Below are positions 16,627-25,281 of a DNA stretch of 64,000 nucleotides, one piece after another; position 1 is the first letter of the stretch, and the number at the start of each line of letters is the position of its first letter. Location: contig JAQWSE010000003.1 of NCBI GenBank assembly GCA_029243395.1, positions 1-64,000 of the forward strand, read 5' to 3'. The notes under the pieces are model-generated. The model was not told the origin of the DNA, ran no database searches, and saw only the letters and a program-made list of their open reading frames with translations. This DNA is from Paracoccaceae bacterium (GTDB lineage Bacteria; Pseudomonadota; Alphaproteobacteria; Rhodobacterales; Rhodobacteraceae). A program made the position numbers and the translations under genes.

Positions 16627-19515
16627 TTAAGCTGGCATTATTTTACATAGCGTTGCCTTGGTTTCCTGCATTTGGGTAACCGAGTCGTAGCCATATGTTT
16701 GAGCAGTATTACTTGATTCTCCTAAGACAATTGGATCTGCACCTTTAGGATATTTTGATCTTAAGTCCTTTCCTTGGAAGTGACCTCCAAAGTGAAATGG
16801 CATAAAAGCTACGCCAGTTCCGACCCTGTTGGTAATCATCGCTTTAACCAAGACCTTCGCACCTTCAGCTCCTTCTACCCAGACATCAGCGCCGTTCCTA
16901 ATTCCCAGATCATTTGCATCTCTTGGATTAATTTCTACGAACATGTCCTGCTGTAATTCAGCAAGCCAAGGATTGGATCGGGTTTCATCACCACCACCCT
17001 CATACTCAACCAAACGGCCCGAAGTTAGGATCATCGGATAGTCCTTAGCAAAATTCTTCTTCTGGATTGATTCATACATTGTTGGCACACGCCAAAAGAC
17101 TTTATCCGCATAGGTCGGATAGTCAGCAACCAGGTCCCGCCTAGGTGTATAGAGTGGCTCCCTATGAATGGGAATAGGATCTGGGAAGGTCCAAACCACG
17201 GCTCTAGCCTTCGCATTTCCGAATGGTGCACACTCGTGTTTAATGGCCACTCTCTGAATACCTCCGGACAAATCAGTTTTCCAATTTGTCTTAGGACCAG
17301 CCACCGCATCAATGGCTTTCCTCTCATTTGCCGTCAGATCTTTATCCCAGCCAAGATCCATCAACATCTGCATTGTAAACTCTGGATAACCATCCTTAAT
17401 CTCAGAATCGGCAGAGTATACTCCTTCAGCAAGAAGATTATCGCCGTCACGCTCAACACCAAATCTTGCCCTGAATGTCAGCCCCCCCTTTGAAACAGGC
17501 TTACTCATATCATACAGGTTTGGTGTGCCAGGGTGATTCATTTCCGGATTACCCCAGCTTGGCCAAGGCATGCCGTAGAAATCTCCATCTGCTGGACCCC
17601 CAACTGCTTGTAAGGTCGTACGATCAAACGTATGTTGATTGGCCATGTGAAGCTTTAATCTCTCTGGCGATTGCCCCGTGTACCCAATAGTCCACATACC
17701 TCTATTTATTTCGCCCGTAATATCCTCTATTTTTGGTTCGTCTCCATTGAGTTCAATATTTCGGAAAAACCTGTCTGCAAAACCAAACTTCTTCGCAAAT
17801 AAAGCCATAATAGTATGGTCTGGCTTACTCTCGAACATAGGCTCCATGACCTTCTCTCTCCACTGAATTGATCTATTCGAAGCCGTTACTGAACCATATG
17901 TCTCAAACTGCGTGGTAGATGGCAGCAAATATGCTCCCTCCTTCCTATCATGAAGAACCGCAGAGACCGTAGGGAAAGGATCAACGACCACGAGAAGATC
18001 AAGCTTCTCCATAGCGTCTTTCATTTCTGTCAATCTAGTTTGAGAATTAGGAGCATGTCCCCAGAATACCATTGCACGGGTATTATCAGGTTGGACTAAA
18101 TGATCTTTGGATTCTAAAACACCATCAATCCATCGGCTGACAGGAATTCCCTTTTCATTCATCATAAGCCGATCTTTGCCATCCTTCTTCTTCATCTTTC
18201 CAAAGCGACCTTTTAACCAGTCAAGGTCTTCTTCCCATACCCTAGCCCAGTGAGCCCAAGAGCCTGGTTTCAATCCATAATACCCTGGCAAGGTATTAGC
18301 CAGAACGCCCAGATCCGTAGCACCCTGAACATTATCGTGACCTCTAAAAATATTTGTACCACCGCCTGTAGTACCCATATTTCCAAGCGCTAACTGAAAT
18401 ACACAATATGCCCTAGTATTATTATTTCCGTTTGTATGCTGAGTTCCCCCCATACACCAAATAAAAGTACCAGGTCGGTTATTAGCCATAGTTCTAGCAA
18501 CTCTCTCAAGCTGTGAGCCAGGAACCCCAGTTACTCTCTCTGTCTCTTCGGGATCCCACCTCGCTACTTCTTCTTTTATTTGGTCCATACCCCAAACTCG
18601 GGTTCTTATAAATTCCTTATCTTCCCAACCGTTTTCAAAAATGTGCCATAAAATTCCCCATATCAAAGCAACATCTGTACCTGGTCGAAACCGTACGAAT
18701 TCATCAGCGTGTGCCGCTGTTCTTGTAAATCTTGGATCACACACAATTAAGGGAGCATTATTCTGCTCTTTTGCCTTTAGAATGTGCATTAGAGACACTG
18801 GATGAGCCTCAGCCGGGTTTCCGCCAATCAAAAAAATCGCATTCGCCTTATGAATATCATTGTAAGAATTTGTCATTGCGCCGTAGCCCCAAGTATTGGC
18901 AACGCCAGCAACAGTTGTAGAGTGACAAATACGTGCTTGGTGATCGACATTATTGGTACCCCAATATGCAGCAAATTTTCTGTACAAATATGATTGTTCA
19001 TTATTAGTTTTTGCTGACCCAAGCCAATAAACACTATCAGGCCCACTTTCTTCTCGGATTTGGAGCATCTTATCGCCAATTTCATCGATAGCAGTTTCCC
19101 AAGAAACCTTTGTCCACTCACCGCCAACCAATTTCATAGGATACTTAAGCCGCCTCTCACCGTGAGCATTCTCCCTCACAGCAGCACCTTTTGCACAATG
19201 AGCGCCAAGATTAAAAGGACTGTCCCATCCAGGCTCTTGGCCGACCCATACCCCATTTCTCACTTCGGCAAGAACAGTACAGCCCACCGAGCAATGGGTG
19301 CAGACACTTTTCATAACAGACATGTTAGCATCTATGGCTGAAGCTGCTGCCGGAGTTACACTACCTCCAGCAAAAGAAAAGGCAGTCAAACCACCAACGG
19401 CTATCCCTGAACCTTTCAAAAAACCACGTCGATTAACTTTTTTTGATCCTACCTGTCCAAATAAAGAAGATTTCCGAGAGCCGTTCGCTATCTCTTTAGT
19501 CTTTCTCTTTAACAT
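16627..19515 (-). CDS. fdhA: Formate dehydrogenase alpha (catalytic) subunit, Tat-exported, W/Mo-bis-MGD
   Basis: This 962-residue molybdopterin oxidoreductase oxidises formate to CO2 in the periplasm. A Tat signal carries the twin arginines R29-R30 in NRRGFLKGSG. The [4Fe-4S] ligands are C72, C75, C79 and C107. The metal ligand is C197 in ARICHST, encoded by TGT, so this is a cysteine rather than selenocysteine enzyme; the following His is the conserved active-site base. The C-terminal domain has the MGD-binding pattern near NPWLAELQ and VEINPRDANDLG. It is flanked by a Tat-target peptide gene and the beta subunit. The tungstate importer at 27862-30120 makes tungsten a possible active-site metal, though molybdenum is also possible. 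Confidence 0.94.
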   Translation of the reverse strand: MLKRKTKEIANGSRKSSLFGQVGSKKVNRRGFLKGSGIAVGGLTAFSFAGGSVTPAAASAIDANMSVMKSVCTHCSVGCTVLAEVRNGVWVGQEPGWDSPFNLGAHCAKGAAVRENAHGERRLKYPMKLVGGEWTKVSWETAIDEIGDKMLQIREESGPDSVYWLGSAKTNNEQSYLYRKFAAYWGTNNVDHQARICHSTTVAGVANTWGYGAMTNSYNDIHKANAIFLIGGNPAEAHPVSLMHILKAKEQNNAPLIVCDPRFTRTAAHADEFVRFRPGTDVALIWGILWHIFENGWEDKEFIRTRVWGMDQIKEEVARWDPEETERVTGVPGSQLERVARTMANNRPGTFIWCMGGTQHTNGNNNTRAYCVFQLALGNMGTTGGGTNIFRGHDNVQGATDLGVLANTLPGYYGLKPGSWAHWARVWEEDLDWLKGRFGKMKKKDGKDRLMMNEKGIPVSRWIDGVLESKDHLVQPDNTRAMVFWGHAPNSQTRLTEMKDAMEKLDLLVVVDPFPTVSAVLHDRKEGAYLLPSTTQFETYGSVTASNRSIQWREKVMEPMFESKPDHTIMALFAKKFGFADRFFRNIELNGDEPKIEDITGEINRGMWTIGYTGQSPERLKLHMANQHTFDRTTLQAVGGPADGDFYGMPWPSWGNPEMNHPGTPNLYDMSKPVSKGGLTFRARFGVERDGDNLLAEGVYSADSEIKDGYPEFTMQMLMDLGWDKDLTANERKAIDAVAGPKTNWKTDLSGGIQRVAIKHECAPFGNAKARAVVWTFPDPIPIHREPLYTPRRDLVADYPTYADKVFWRVPTMYESIQKKNFAKDYPMILTSGRLVEYEGGGDETRSNPWLAELQQDMFVEINPRDANDLGIRNGADVWVEGAEGAKVLVKAMITNRVGTGVAFMPFHFGGHFQGKDLRSKYPKGADPIVLGESSNTAQTYGYDSVTQMQETKATLCKIMPA

Positions 19516-19587
19516 ATTAATACTCCAGTTTTAATTTTGTTTAAATCATCTCATAAGGGCTGAACGCTACCTCATGAGAAGTATTGA

Positions 19588-19779
19588 CTAAAATTTGGCT
19601 AATTCTAAATACTTGTAATAATAATCGCCTTTCTTCAACCCCCCAGTAGGCTTATGCTCACTTGCGGCAGCCTTTTGACCAACCAAGGTTACAGCCGCTG
19701 CCGCCGGTGCACCGACTGTCGTCATTTTTAAAAAATCGCGCCTATTCGTTGACTTTTTTTCTTTACTCATTTCCTTCAC
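19588..19779 (-). CDS. Formate dehydrogenase region Tat-target peptide
   Basis: This 63-residue protein has a Tat signal, NRRDFLKMTTVGAPAAAA, and a short tail ending YYYKYLELAKF. It matches the small family named formate dehydrogenase region TAT target, which is nearly always encoded just upstream of the Tat-type alpha subunit, as here (72 bases before it). Function is unknown; it may pair with the catalytic subunit during export or form a small subunit. Met4 is a possible alternative start, but the first ATG has a better-placed purine-rich site. Confidence 0.88.
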   Translation of the reverse strand: MKEMSKEKKSTNRRDFLKMTTVGAPAAAAVTLVGQKAAASEHKPTGGLKKGDYYYKYLELAKF

Positions 19780-19835
19780 TCCTAACCTAAAACTAAATTT
19801 TTAATTCCCAAATCAACTATTACTTCCAAAGTCTC

Positions 19836-20546
19836 TTACAAAAATTTAAATGCTTCGATCTCCACTTCCATAAAGGCAGAACCAAGTTTACCAACCGGGG
19901 CATAAAACACGGAATTTTCTGCACCCTCTAAATCTCTGAAAAAATGTTTCGCCCACGGGCCAAGGTGGGTTCTAAAGAAATCACGCTGCTGTTTCAGTGA
20001 TAACTCCGTGTAAAACTGGTTTGAAATGATCCCACTCATCATCTCACATAACGAAGCGATGTGGTCTTCGGGATCAGAATTACTATGAGATCTAGCAATT
20101 CCTATTTTCTTCATGTCGTCCCGTAAGTTTGCTAATGGCTTTTCATTGAGAAAGCCCGTCATGTAAAAACTACCATAAGGAAGTAACTCTCCCCTACCAA
20201 CACCAATGAAGAGGTTATGATATTCCCTATGGATAGTTTTAATATCAATTCTTTTTGCTAATAGATTAAGCGTCTCAATTGCATCGCCAATACCCTGATC
20301 ACCGCCAGTCAAAGCACTTATATCGGTGAGAGTAGTTTTTGTTGGTGGTTTAGCAAGCAACAAGCTTAGCACAGAATACAAAGACCCACGGTGACGATCT
20401 TCTGGAATCAGAAATCCACCTGGTTTAGCTTCCGTAGCTGGCTTTTGAGCGTGCTGCGTATCCATTTGATTCATAATACTGATACATACCATAAACGGCA
20501 AGGAAAATTTCAAATCCGCTGGTAATGAAATAATATTCTCCGGCAA
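19836..20546 (-). CDS. TorD/DmsD-family molybdoenzyme chaperone
   Basis: This protein of up to 236 residues is an all-helical TorD-like chaperone, of the kind that binds the Tat signal and apo form of a molybdoenzyme until the cofactor is inserted. The region HREYHNLFIGVGRGELLPYGSFY (shortened here to HNLFIGVGRGELLPYGS) with the later PEDHIASLCEMM segment is the family signature, corresponding to the usual E-P-x-D-H-x-x-x-E motif. The longest frame opens with TTG at 20546. ATGs at residues 19, 25 and 28 are alternatives, and none has a clear ribosome binding site, so the first 28 residues are doubtful. It lies between the DUF3306 gene and the Tat-target gene. Confidence 0.85.
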   Translation of the reverse strand: MPENIISLPADLKFSLPFMVCISIMNQMDTQHAQKPATEAKPGGFLIPEDRHRGSLYSVLSLLLAKPPTKTTLTDISALTGGDQGIGDAIETLNLLAKRIDIKTIHREYHNLFIGVGRGELLPYGSFYMTGFLNEKPLANLRDDMKKIGIARSHSNSDPEDHIASLCEMMSGIISNQFYTELSLKQQRDFFRTHLGPWAKHFFRDLEGAENSVFYAPVGKLGSAFMEVEIEAFKFL

Positions 20547-20719
20547 CCTTGAGCTAAAAAGATTTTTATCTTTTGATATTTTAAAAAAGATATATATTTC
20601 AATTAGTTAAAAGTTGTTTAATCAGAATTAATCCAAAGTAAAATACTTGGGAATAATCCTTACTAAGACAGTCAGATATGACAAGGGGGACCGAATCAGA
20701 GGCTTAAAAAAAGTGCTCT
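20547..20719 (-). promoter_or_regulatory. Intergenic region upstream of the TorD-like chaperone and FDH structural genes
   Basis: This 173-base interval splits the DUF3305-DUF3306 pair from the chaperone-Tat-target-fdhABC genes. It is extremely A+T-rich next to the chaperone gene, with runs such as AAAAAGATTTTTATCTTTT that can form a weak hairpin, and could hold a second promoter for the structural genes. No confident -35/-10 pair or terminator is visible. Confidence 0.25.
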
Positions 20720-21511
20720 TTAATCCTTAAAAACCATTTTCCTTGCTTTGATTCGTAAGGTTCGAGTTTCGTTCTCTTCTTCATTAGAAATGTTGCTGTC
20801 ACAATTGTCATCAATAAGTTGACCTGAGTCATTTGCAAACTCCGAACCTTCTTGGCCAAGTTCAAATGGTTTTTCTTCTGAGTCATCTAACTTCTTTTCA
20901 TTTGCCTGCTCTTCGTTAGAATCTTGCTGCAAACGTCGATCGTCAGTCTTGTCTTCGTCTTTATCCGAAATCCTTATTGAAGAGGATTTCAAATTATCAT
21001 TAGTTAAATCAACGCTATCTATAGGGTCTTCAGCCTTAAACTGTCCTCGAAACCCTTTCCCAACCACATAATTAGTGGCGAATTTTTCTAATGCTGATGT
21101 AGCTAATGTAAAATCGTCATCATATTCATTCATACCATCCAAATTTGCTAAAATAGGGTTGCTAACCCAAAGCTTTCGCAAGGCCCTTTTCTTAATATGT
21201 TCAGGAACCGTCTTAGCTAAAAAAGCTTTAAAGTTATCTCCAGCCTTCATAGTTTCAGGATCTGGAAGTTCCAACTTTTCAAGAACTTCTGCATCAGAAA
21301 GACCCTCTAAAGATTCCACTGAATCCTGTTCAAACTTTTCGGATTCAATTTGAGCGTCATTATTTTTGTCGTTATTCCTTTTATTCTTTTCCTCCGGATC
21401 AAAGTTCACTTCTTCATTTCTAGATATTAGTACGCTCTCATCACTTTTCTGATCCAAGATTTTTTTGTTGGACCAACGTTGCAAAAAACTTACATTTTTC
21501 TTTTCAACCAC
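20720..21511 (-). CDS. DUF3306 protein, formate dehydrogenase accessory
   Basis: This 263-residue protein has the DUF3306 core at about residues 65-145: SDAEVLEKLELPDPETM, then VPEHIKKRALRKLWVSNPILANLDGMNEYDDDF. That is the family hallmark in formate dehydrogenase loci. The N-terminal segment (SFLQRWSNKK) is also typical. The C-terminal 110 residues are acidic, rich in E, D, S and N, and look disordered. There is no signal peptide or membrane helix. It starts five bases after DUF3305 and is certainly cotranscribed with it. The molecular role is unknown; an assembly or maturation function is inferred from constant association with the alpha-subunit gene. Confidence 0.85.
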   Translation of the reverse strand: MVEKKNVSFLQRWSNKKILDQKSDESVLISRNEEVNFDPEEKNKRNNDKNNDAQIESEKFEQDSVESLEGLSDAEVLEKLELPDPETMKAGDNFKAFLAKTVPEHIKKRALRKLWVSNPILANLDGMNEYDDDFTLATSALEKFATNYVVGKGFRGQFKAEDPIDSVDLTNDNLKSSSIRISDKDEDKTDDRRLQQDSNEEQANEKKLDDSEEKPFELGQEGSEFANDSGQLIDDNCDSNISNEEENETRTLRIKARKMVFKD

Positions 21512-21516
21512 GAGAG

Positions 21517-22080
21517 TTAATGATCCTTCCTTGATTTTAGAGTACTTGGAGAAGAAAACACATCTGCAGTTTTTGCAATTCTAAAATCTCCCTTACCATC
21601 TTCAGTTCTATCTACATTTACTTTATCCCTTTTTCTTTTTATAAATGGCTTCTCATCAAAATGATTGTCCACAAAATTCTCCACCCATGCCTGTATACTT
21701 GGAGGCATAGGAACAGATTCAACTAGATACTCATCAGAGTCACAGTAGTCCTGAGCTTCATAGGCCGACACGGTAACCGTATGCACTTTATATTCATGAT
21801 CTTCAGTTGCCAATTCGTCTCTTTCCATTACAACAAAAGCTGATGCTGGAGTCATACTCAAAGCAACCTTATAGGCCTCTACTTCTGCCCTATGTAACAG
21901 CAAAATTGTTGAACCAGCATGATATTCGAATACTCCTGCCTCTTCCCTAAGTAATTTCCACTCTTCAGTTTTAGAGCCTGGTATAAGACCGACAGGCTGC
22001 CATGCCCATTTTAGCCACGCACTCTTACTAAGGCTTTTCCTCAGAATTACTCCAACTGAAATCTCTGTCTCTTTTTCCAA
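21517..22080 (-). CDS. DUF3305 protein, formate dehydrogenase accessory
   Basis: This 187-residue protein fits DUF3305: an early ISVGVILRKSLSKSAWLKWAW segment (cited here by its core GVILRKSLSKSAW), then WQPVGLIPG and a stretch where the side chain of TILLLHRAEVEAYKVAL precedes VFVVMERD-like strands. Near the end, VPMPPSIQAWVENFVDNHF is a family landmark. The tail after residue 150 is basic and probably flexible. It is the first gene of the minus-strand formate dehydrogenase run and is divergent from the polyferredoxin gene at 22226, sharing a 145-base promoter region. The first codon is TTG, close behind an AGGAAATTAA sequence. Function is unknown, and assembly of the enzyme is the usual inference. 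Confidence 0.82.
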   Translation of the reverse strand: MEKETEISVGVILRKSLSKSAWLKWAWQPVGLIPGSKTEEWKLLREEAGVFEYHAGSTILLLHRAEVEAYKVALSMTPASAFVVMERDELATEDHEYKVHTVTVSAYEAQDYCDSDEYLVESVPMPPSIQAWVENFVDNHFDEKPFIKRKRDKVNVDRTEDGKGDFRIAKTADVFSSPSTLKSRKDH

Positions 22081-22127
22081 ATTAATTTCCTAATTAAGAG
22101 TGCTTTTTTATGAATTATTGATATTTT

Positions 22128-22166
22128 TGTCAAAAAATGTCAAAACTCTTTTGTTTCGAACAAAAG
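22128..22166. promoter_or_regulatory. Putative operator cluster in the divergent fdh promoter region
   Basis: TGTCAAAA occurs twice, at 22128-22135 and 22138-22145, ten bases apart, so both copies face the same side of the helix. Read on the minus strand each contains TTGACA, a perfect -35 hexamer. Directly beside them, CTTTTG (22148-22153) and CAAAAG (22161-22166) form an inverted repeat around a seven-base centre that includes TTCGAA. Together they look like binding sites for a regulator controlling both the minus-strand DUF3305-fdh genes and the plus-strand polyferredoxin gene. The regulator is not encoded in the window. Confidence 0.5.
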
Positions 22167-22194
22167 TGACGCCACTTTAAAATGTGGTTATAAT
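22166..22194 (+). promoter_or_regulatory. Promoter of the polyferredoxin gene
   Basis: A perfect TATAAT lies at 22189-22194, 31 bases before the ATG at 22226. Seventeen bases upstream of it, GTGACG at 22166-22171 matches four of six positions of the -35 consensus. The -35 overlaps the last base of the CTTTTG/CAAAAG inverted repeat, so a bound regulator would be expected to affect this promoter. Confidence 0.6.
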
Positions 22195-22225
22195 GATTTT
22201 ATAATAATAGCAAAGTGTTCCCAGC

Positions 22226-24211
22226 ATGATAAGCCAGAAAAGAACTCTGATACTCTGCAAATGCGACTCTAGTATGAAACTAGATAGTCAAATGGCTAAA
22301 GAATCAGTAGATGCAGACCAAGTTATAGAGACAGATTATCTTTGCACCAAAAATGTTCAGGTAGCTGAAGAAGTACTGTCATCAGGAAAAGAAACTCTTA
22401 TCGCATGCCAACAACAGGCTTCATTCTTTGAAGAATTAAGTAATGAAATCGCCTTAGAGAAAAATACTACTCCCAAACTAACCACCATAGACATTAGAGA
22501 TAGGGCAGGTTGGACTGACGACGTAACTGCTTATGCTAAACAGGCAGCATTATTATCTGAAGTTAAGCTAAAAAGCCCTCTTACTCCAATCAGAGAAATA
22601 ACTTCAGAAGGCGTGTGTCTTATTCTTGGCAGTGATGAGAATGCTCTAGAAGTTGCCACGAAACTCAAAGATGAATTAGCTGTAACGGTGTTAATGAGTA
22701 AAGATATGGGCGACTTGAGCCCTATCAACGAGGTGAATATTTGCTCTGGAAAGCTAAAAAAAGTTTCAGGATCTCTTGGAAAATTTAAGATATTGGTGAG
22801 TGAATATAGGGAACTGAAATTGCATGGGCGAGGATCGGTTTCCTTTGGAGAAAAGAGAAAAGAAGCCTCTTCTGAATGTGATATAATCATCGATTTGCGA
22901 GGAGACAATCCTCTTTTCCCAACTGCGGGAAAAAGAGATGGCTATCTCAGACGAGATCCAAAGGATAGAGTGGGGTTAGAGAGCGTAGTATTAGATGCAA
23001 TAAATCTAAAAGGGGAATTTGAAAAACCTGTCTATGTTCATTTTGAAGAAGCCAAATGTGCTCATAGTAGGGCCTCCAAAATTGGCTGTTCTAGGTGCCT
23101 GGATATATGTCCAACTAATGCAATCAGTTCCAATGGAGATTCTGTGATAATTGATCCCTATGTATGCGCTGGTTGTGGAAGTTGTGCCACTGTATGCCCC
23201 TCTGGTGCTGCCACCTATGATGATCCCCCCTTTCATTTCACATTAAATAGAATTAATAATTTGAGGTCCATTTTTGGTAAATATGACCGCAAGGTCGAAC
23301 CAAGAATCCTTTTTGTTGATAAAGATTTTGGTGTGGAATTGATCACTATATCCGCTCGCTTTGGTAAAGGTTTACCAGCTGACCTAATACCCTTTGACGT
23401 CCCCAATATTGAACTAATAAGTCATGCTGAGATACTGACTGCATTAGCAAGTGGTTTTTCTGAAGTCATAATACTCACAAAAGAAGTGTCTTCACTAAAC
23501 TCTTTGAAACTCCAAGTGGATATTTGTATGAGTATCCTGGCTCATTGCGGTCAAGAAAGCCAGACCCGTTTACGTTTAATTGAAACGATGGATCCAGAAA
23601 TATTTGAAAATGAAATATATTCAAAACATCATAAGGCGAAGATTTCAGAACCAGTTTTACTGCTAGGAGAAAAAAGAGAAGTTACTCGCACAGCAGTAAA
23701 AGCAATGGTTGAATCCATAGGCACAATAGAACTACCAGAAACCTCTCCCTATGGTCAGATTTTAGTTAACACGGACAAATGCACCCTTTGCCTAGCTTGC
23801 GTATCCTTGTGCCCTACCAATGCTCTAGAGGACAATGCTGACAGACCCGAGTTGAACTTTACGGAGACGGCCTGTATCCAGTGTGGGATTTGTTCGACTA
23901 CGTGTCCGGAACAAGCAATCACTCTTAGTCCACGACTAAACCTTAATAATGATGCATTAGGCCAGAGAACCTTAAATACAGAGGAACCTTTTGAGTGCAT
24001 TTCTTGCAAAAGACCTTTTGGAGTAAAATCTACCATAGAAAAGATTGTTTCAAAGCTAGAAAACAACCATTGGATGTACCAAGATTCTAAGAAATTGGAA
24101 TTAGTAAAAATGTGCGACGACTGTAGAGTAAATGCTCAATATCATGAAGAAAATTCTCCTTTTAAGTACGGAGAAAAACCCAAAATTCGTACGACAGATG
24201 ATTATCAATAA
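22226..24211 (+). CDS. Polyferredoxin-type 4Fe-4S protein of the formate dehydrogenase locus
   Basis: This 661-residue cytosolic protein has a short N-terminal motif LCKCDSS, a Rossmann-like region around residues 105-225 with ICLILGSD-type glycine spacing, and two paired ferredoxin modules. The first pair is at about residues 280-320 (CSRCLDICP and CAGCGSCATVCP). The second is at about 515-560 (CTLCLACVSLCP and CIQCGICSTTCP). A C-terminal pair, CISC near 592 and CDDC near 632, could bind another metal site. Proteins of this build accompany DUF3305/DUF3306 formate dehydrogenases. Their role is unproven, perhaps electron supply for maturation or cytosolic electron transfer. It is divergent from DUF3305 and ends ten bases from the convergent cytochrome gene. 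Confidence 0.8.
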   Translation: MISQKRTLILCKCDSSMKLDSQMAKESVDADQVIETDYLCTKNVQVAEEVLSSGKETLIACQQQASFFEELSNEIALEKNTTPKLTTIDIRDRAGWTDDVTAYAKQAALLSEVKLKSPLTPIREITSEGVCLILGSDENALEVATKLKDELAVTVLMSKDMGDLSPINEVNICSGKLKKVSGSLGKFKILVSEYRELKLHGRGSVSFGEKRKEASSECDIIIDLRGDNPLFPTAGKRDGYLRRDPKDRVGLESVVLDAINLKGEFEKPVYVHFEEAKCAHSRASKIGCSRCLDICPTNAISSNGDSVIIDPYVCAGCGSCATVCPSGAATYDDPPFHFTLNRINNLRSIFGKYDRKVEPRILFVDKDFGVELITISARFGKGLPADLIPFDVPNIELISHAEILTALASGFSEVIILTKEVSSLNSLKLQVDICMSILAHCGQESQTRLRLIETMDPEIFENEIYSKHHKAKISEPVLLLGEKREVTRTAVKAMVESIGTIELPETSPYGQILVNTDKCTLCLACVSLCPTNALEDNADRPELNFTETACIQCGICSTTCPEQAITLSPRLNLNNDALGQRTLNTEEPFECISCKRPFGVKSTIEKIVSKLENNHWMYQDSKKLELVKMCDDCRVNAQYHEENSPFKYGEKPKIRTTDDYQ

Positions 24212-24220
24212 TCGTTTTGA

Positions 24221-24997
24221 CTACCAGGAATTAATGGGTTTCCCAAGATCTTTGGGCTTAACGGAAGCGACATATGCTAAAATGTCATCAATCTGGTCTA
24301 AAGAAAGTTCAATGGGGGCAATCGTAGTAGGAACTGAGTTTGACCCAGCTTCATAGACCTCAGTTATCGAAATGACATTTAGATGTGGACTTACCGTCCA
24401 AAAAGCTGTGAACCTTTCTTGCCAATCATCAAAAGTTCTCATTGCATGGAACGATGGGGTAGAGTCAATGCCTGCAAAAGCATTGTCATCTACAACGTGG
24501 CATCTTTTACAATGTTTCTGTGACAACCCTAGGCCAGAAGCTATATTCCCATCAAATATTTCTGCATCTTCTTTTTCTTCCACATACTCAACTGCCTTAA
24601 ACGCCTGAACGCCTTGGATTGAAAAGTCTTCAACAGTCATGATACCTGAGGGGCTATTAAACCAGCTTACAAATTTTTCCAACTTGCTCATTTTTCCTGC
24701 GTCTGAAGTTTTAGTTTGCAATCTATAAACAAACCCATTCAAATCCGAAAACACTGCCTTGCCACCAGGCAAAATGCCTAGCTTGGCGTCAAAGGCCCCA
24801 TTCTCCTTATTTGCTAAAAGACTTATTTGTGTCTTAAATTTGAATCTCGGTAAAATATATTTGTCAAACTCAACCATTAATAATTCTTCAGGAAATTCTA
24901 CTGAAACTTCCTGCGGCAGCGTATTTTCGGCGAAAGCCACAACAAAGAAAAAACCTAAAAATATGCACATCAAGCTCTTTGAAATCTTGACAAACAT
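24221..24997 (-). CDS. Exported c-type cytochrome of the formate dehydrogenase locus
   Basis: This 258-residue protein has a signal peptide (residues 1-23, CIFLGFFFVVAFA). An unassigned N-terminal domain spans residues 25-150. A cytochrome c domain follows with a single heme site, CKRCH, at 163-167, then SFHAMRTF and a terminal DDILAYVASVKP helix as in class I cytochromes. It is expected in the periplasm. AAGGAG upstream of the ATG supports the start. It is convergent with the polyferredoxin and divergent from the DUF6494-Mrp genes, yet it sits wholly within the formate dehydrogenase accessory island. It is a candidate electron acceptor for formate oxidation. Confidence 0.78.
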   Translation of the reverse strand: MFVKISKSLMCIFLGFFFVVAFAENTLPQEVSVEFPEELLMVEFDKYILPRFKFKTQISLLANKENGAFDAKLGILPGGKAVFSDLNGFVYRLQTKTSDAGKMSKLEKFVSWFNSPSGIMTVEDFSIQGVQAFKAVEYVEEKEDAEIFDGNIASGLGLSQKHCKRCHVVDDNAFAGIDSTPSFHAMRTFDDWQERFTAFWTVSPHLNVISITEVYEAGSNSVPTTIAPIELSLDQIDDILAYVASVKPKDLGKPINSW

Positions 24998-25062
24998 TTC
25001 CTTCTACTCCTTATGTAAACTTTGCAAGTAAATTATTTTAACCATGCTTTTTAGGTGCAGAC

Positions 25063-25281
25063 ATGAAAATAGACCATGAAAAATTCAATATTTCAATGAG
25101 AAAGTTTCTTAAGAAAGTTGGGGTAACATCCCAACAGAAAATCGAAGAATCAGTGCGGTCAGCATTAGAAAAAAATTTGATTTCAAATGATGAAGTAAAA
25201 ATTAAAGTCATTTTAGAAATAGATGAATTGGACTTAAAACACCAAATAGATGGGGAAATTCTTCTCGGGACAACGAGATGA
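25063..25281 (+). CDS. Small DUF6494-family protein
   Basis: This 72-residue protein, with core FNISMRKFLKKVGVTSQQ and the following EESVRSALE helix, matches small proteins named DUF6494 that recur next to formate dehydrogenase genes. The fold appears to be a helix pair followed by beta strands (VKIKVILEID, HQIDGEILLG). It has no cysteine and no signal. The next gene, encoding a Mrp ATPase, starts inside its stop codon (four-base overlap), so the two are translationally coupled. Function is unknown. The family name is from memory and not checked. Confidence 0.7.
   Translation: MKIDHEKFNISMRKFLKKVGVTSQQKIEESVRSALEKNLISNDEVKIKVILEIDELDLKHQIDGEILLGTTR

Noticed and set aside
18925-18927. Possible selenocysteine codon at the formate dehydrogenase active site
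   Set aside because: The metal-ligand codon in ARICHST reads TGT for cysteine, and the frame is open throughout, so no recoding is needed.
16627-19515. Several long frames on the plus strand and in other minus frames across the formate dehydrogenase alpha gene
   Set aside because: The alpha frame has a Tat signal, Fe-S cysteines and an active-site cysteine in order, so the overlapping frames are shadows.
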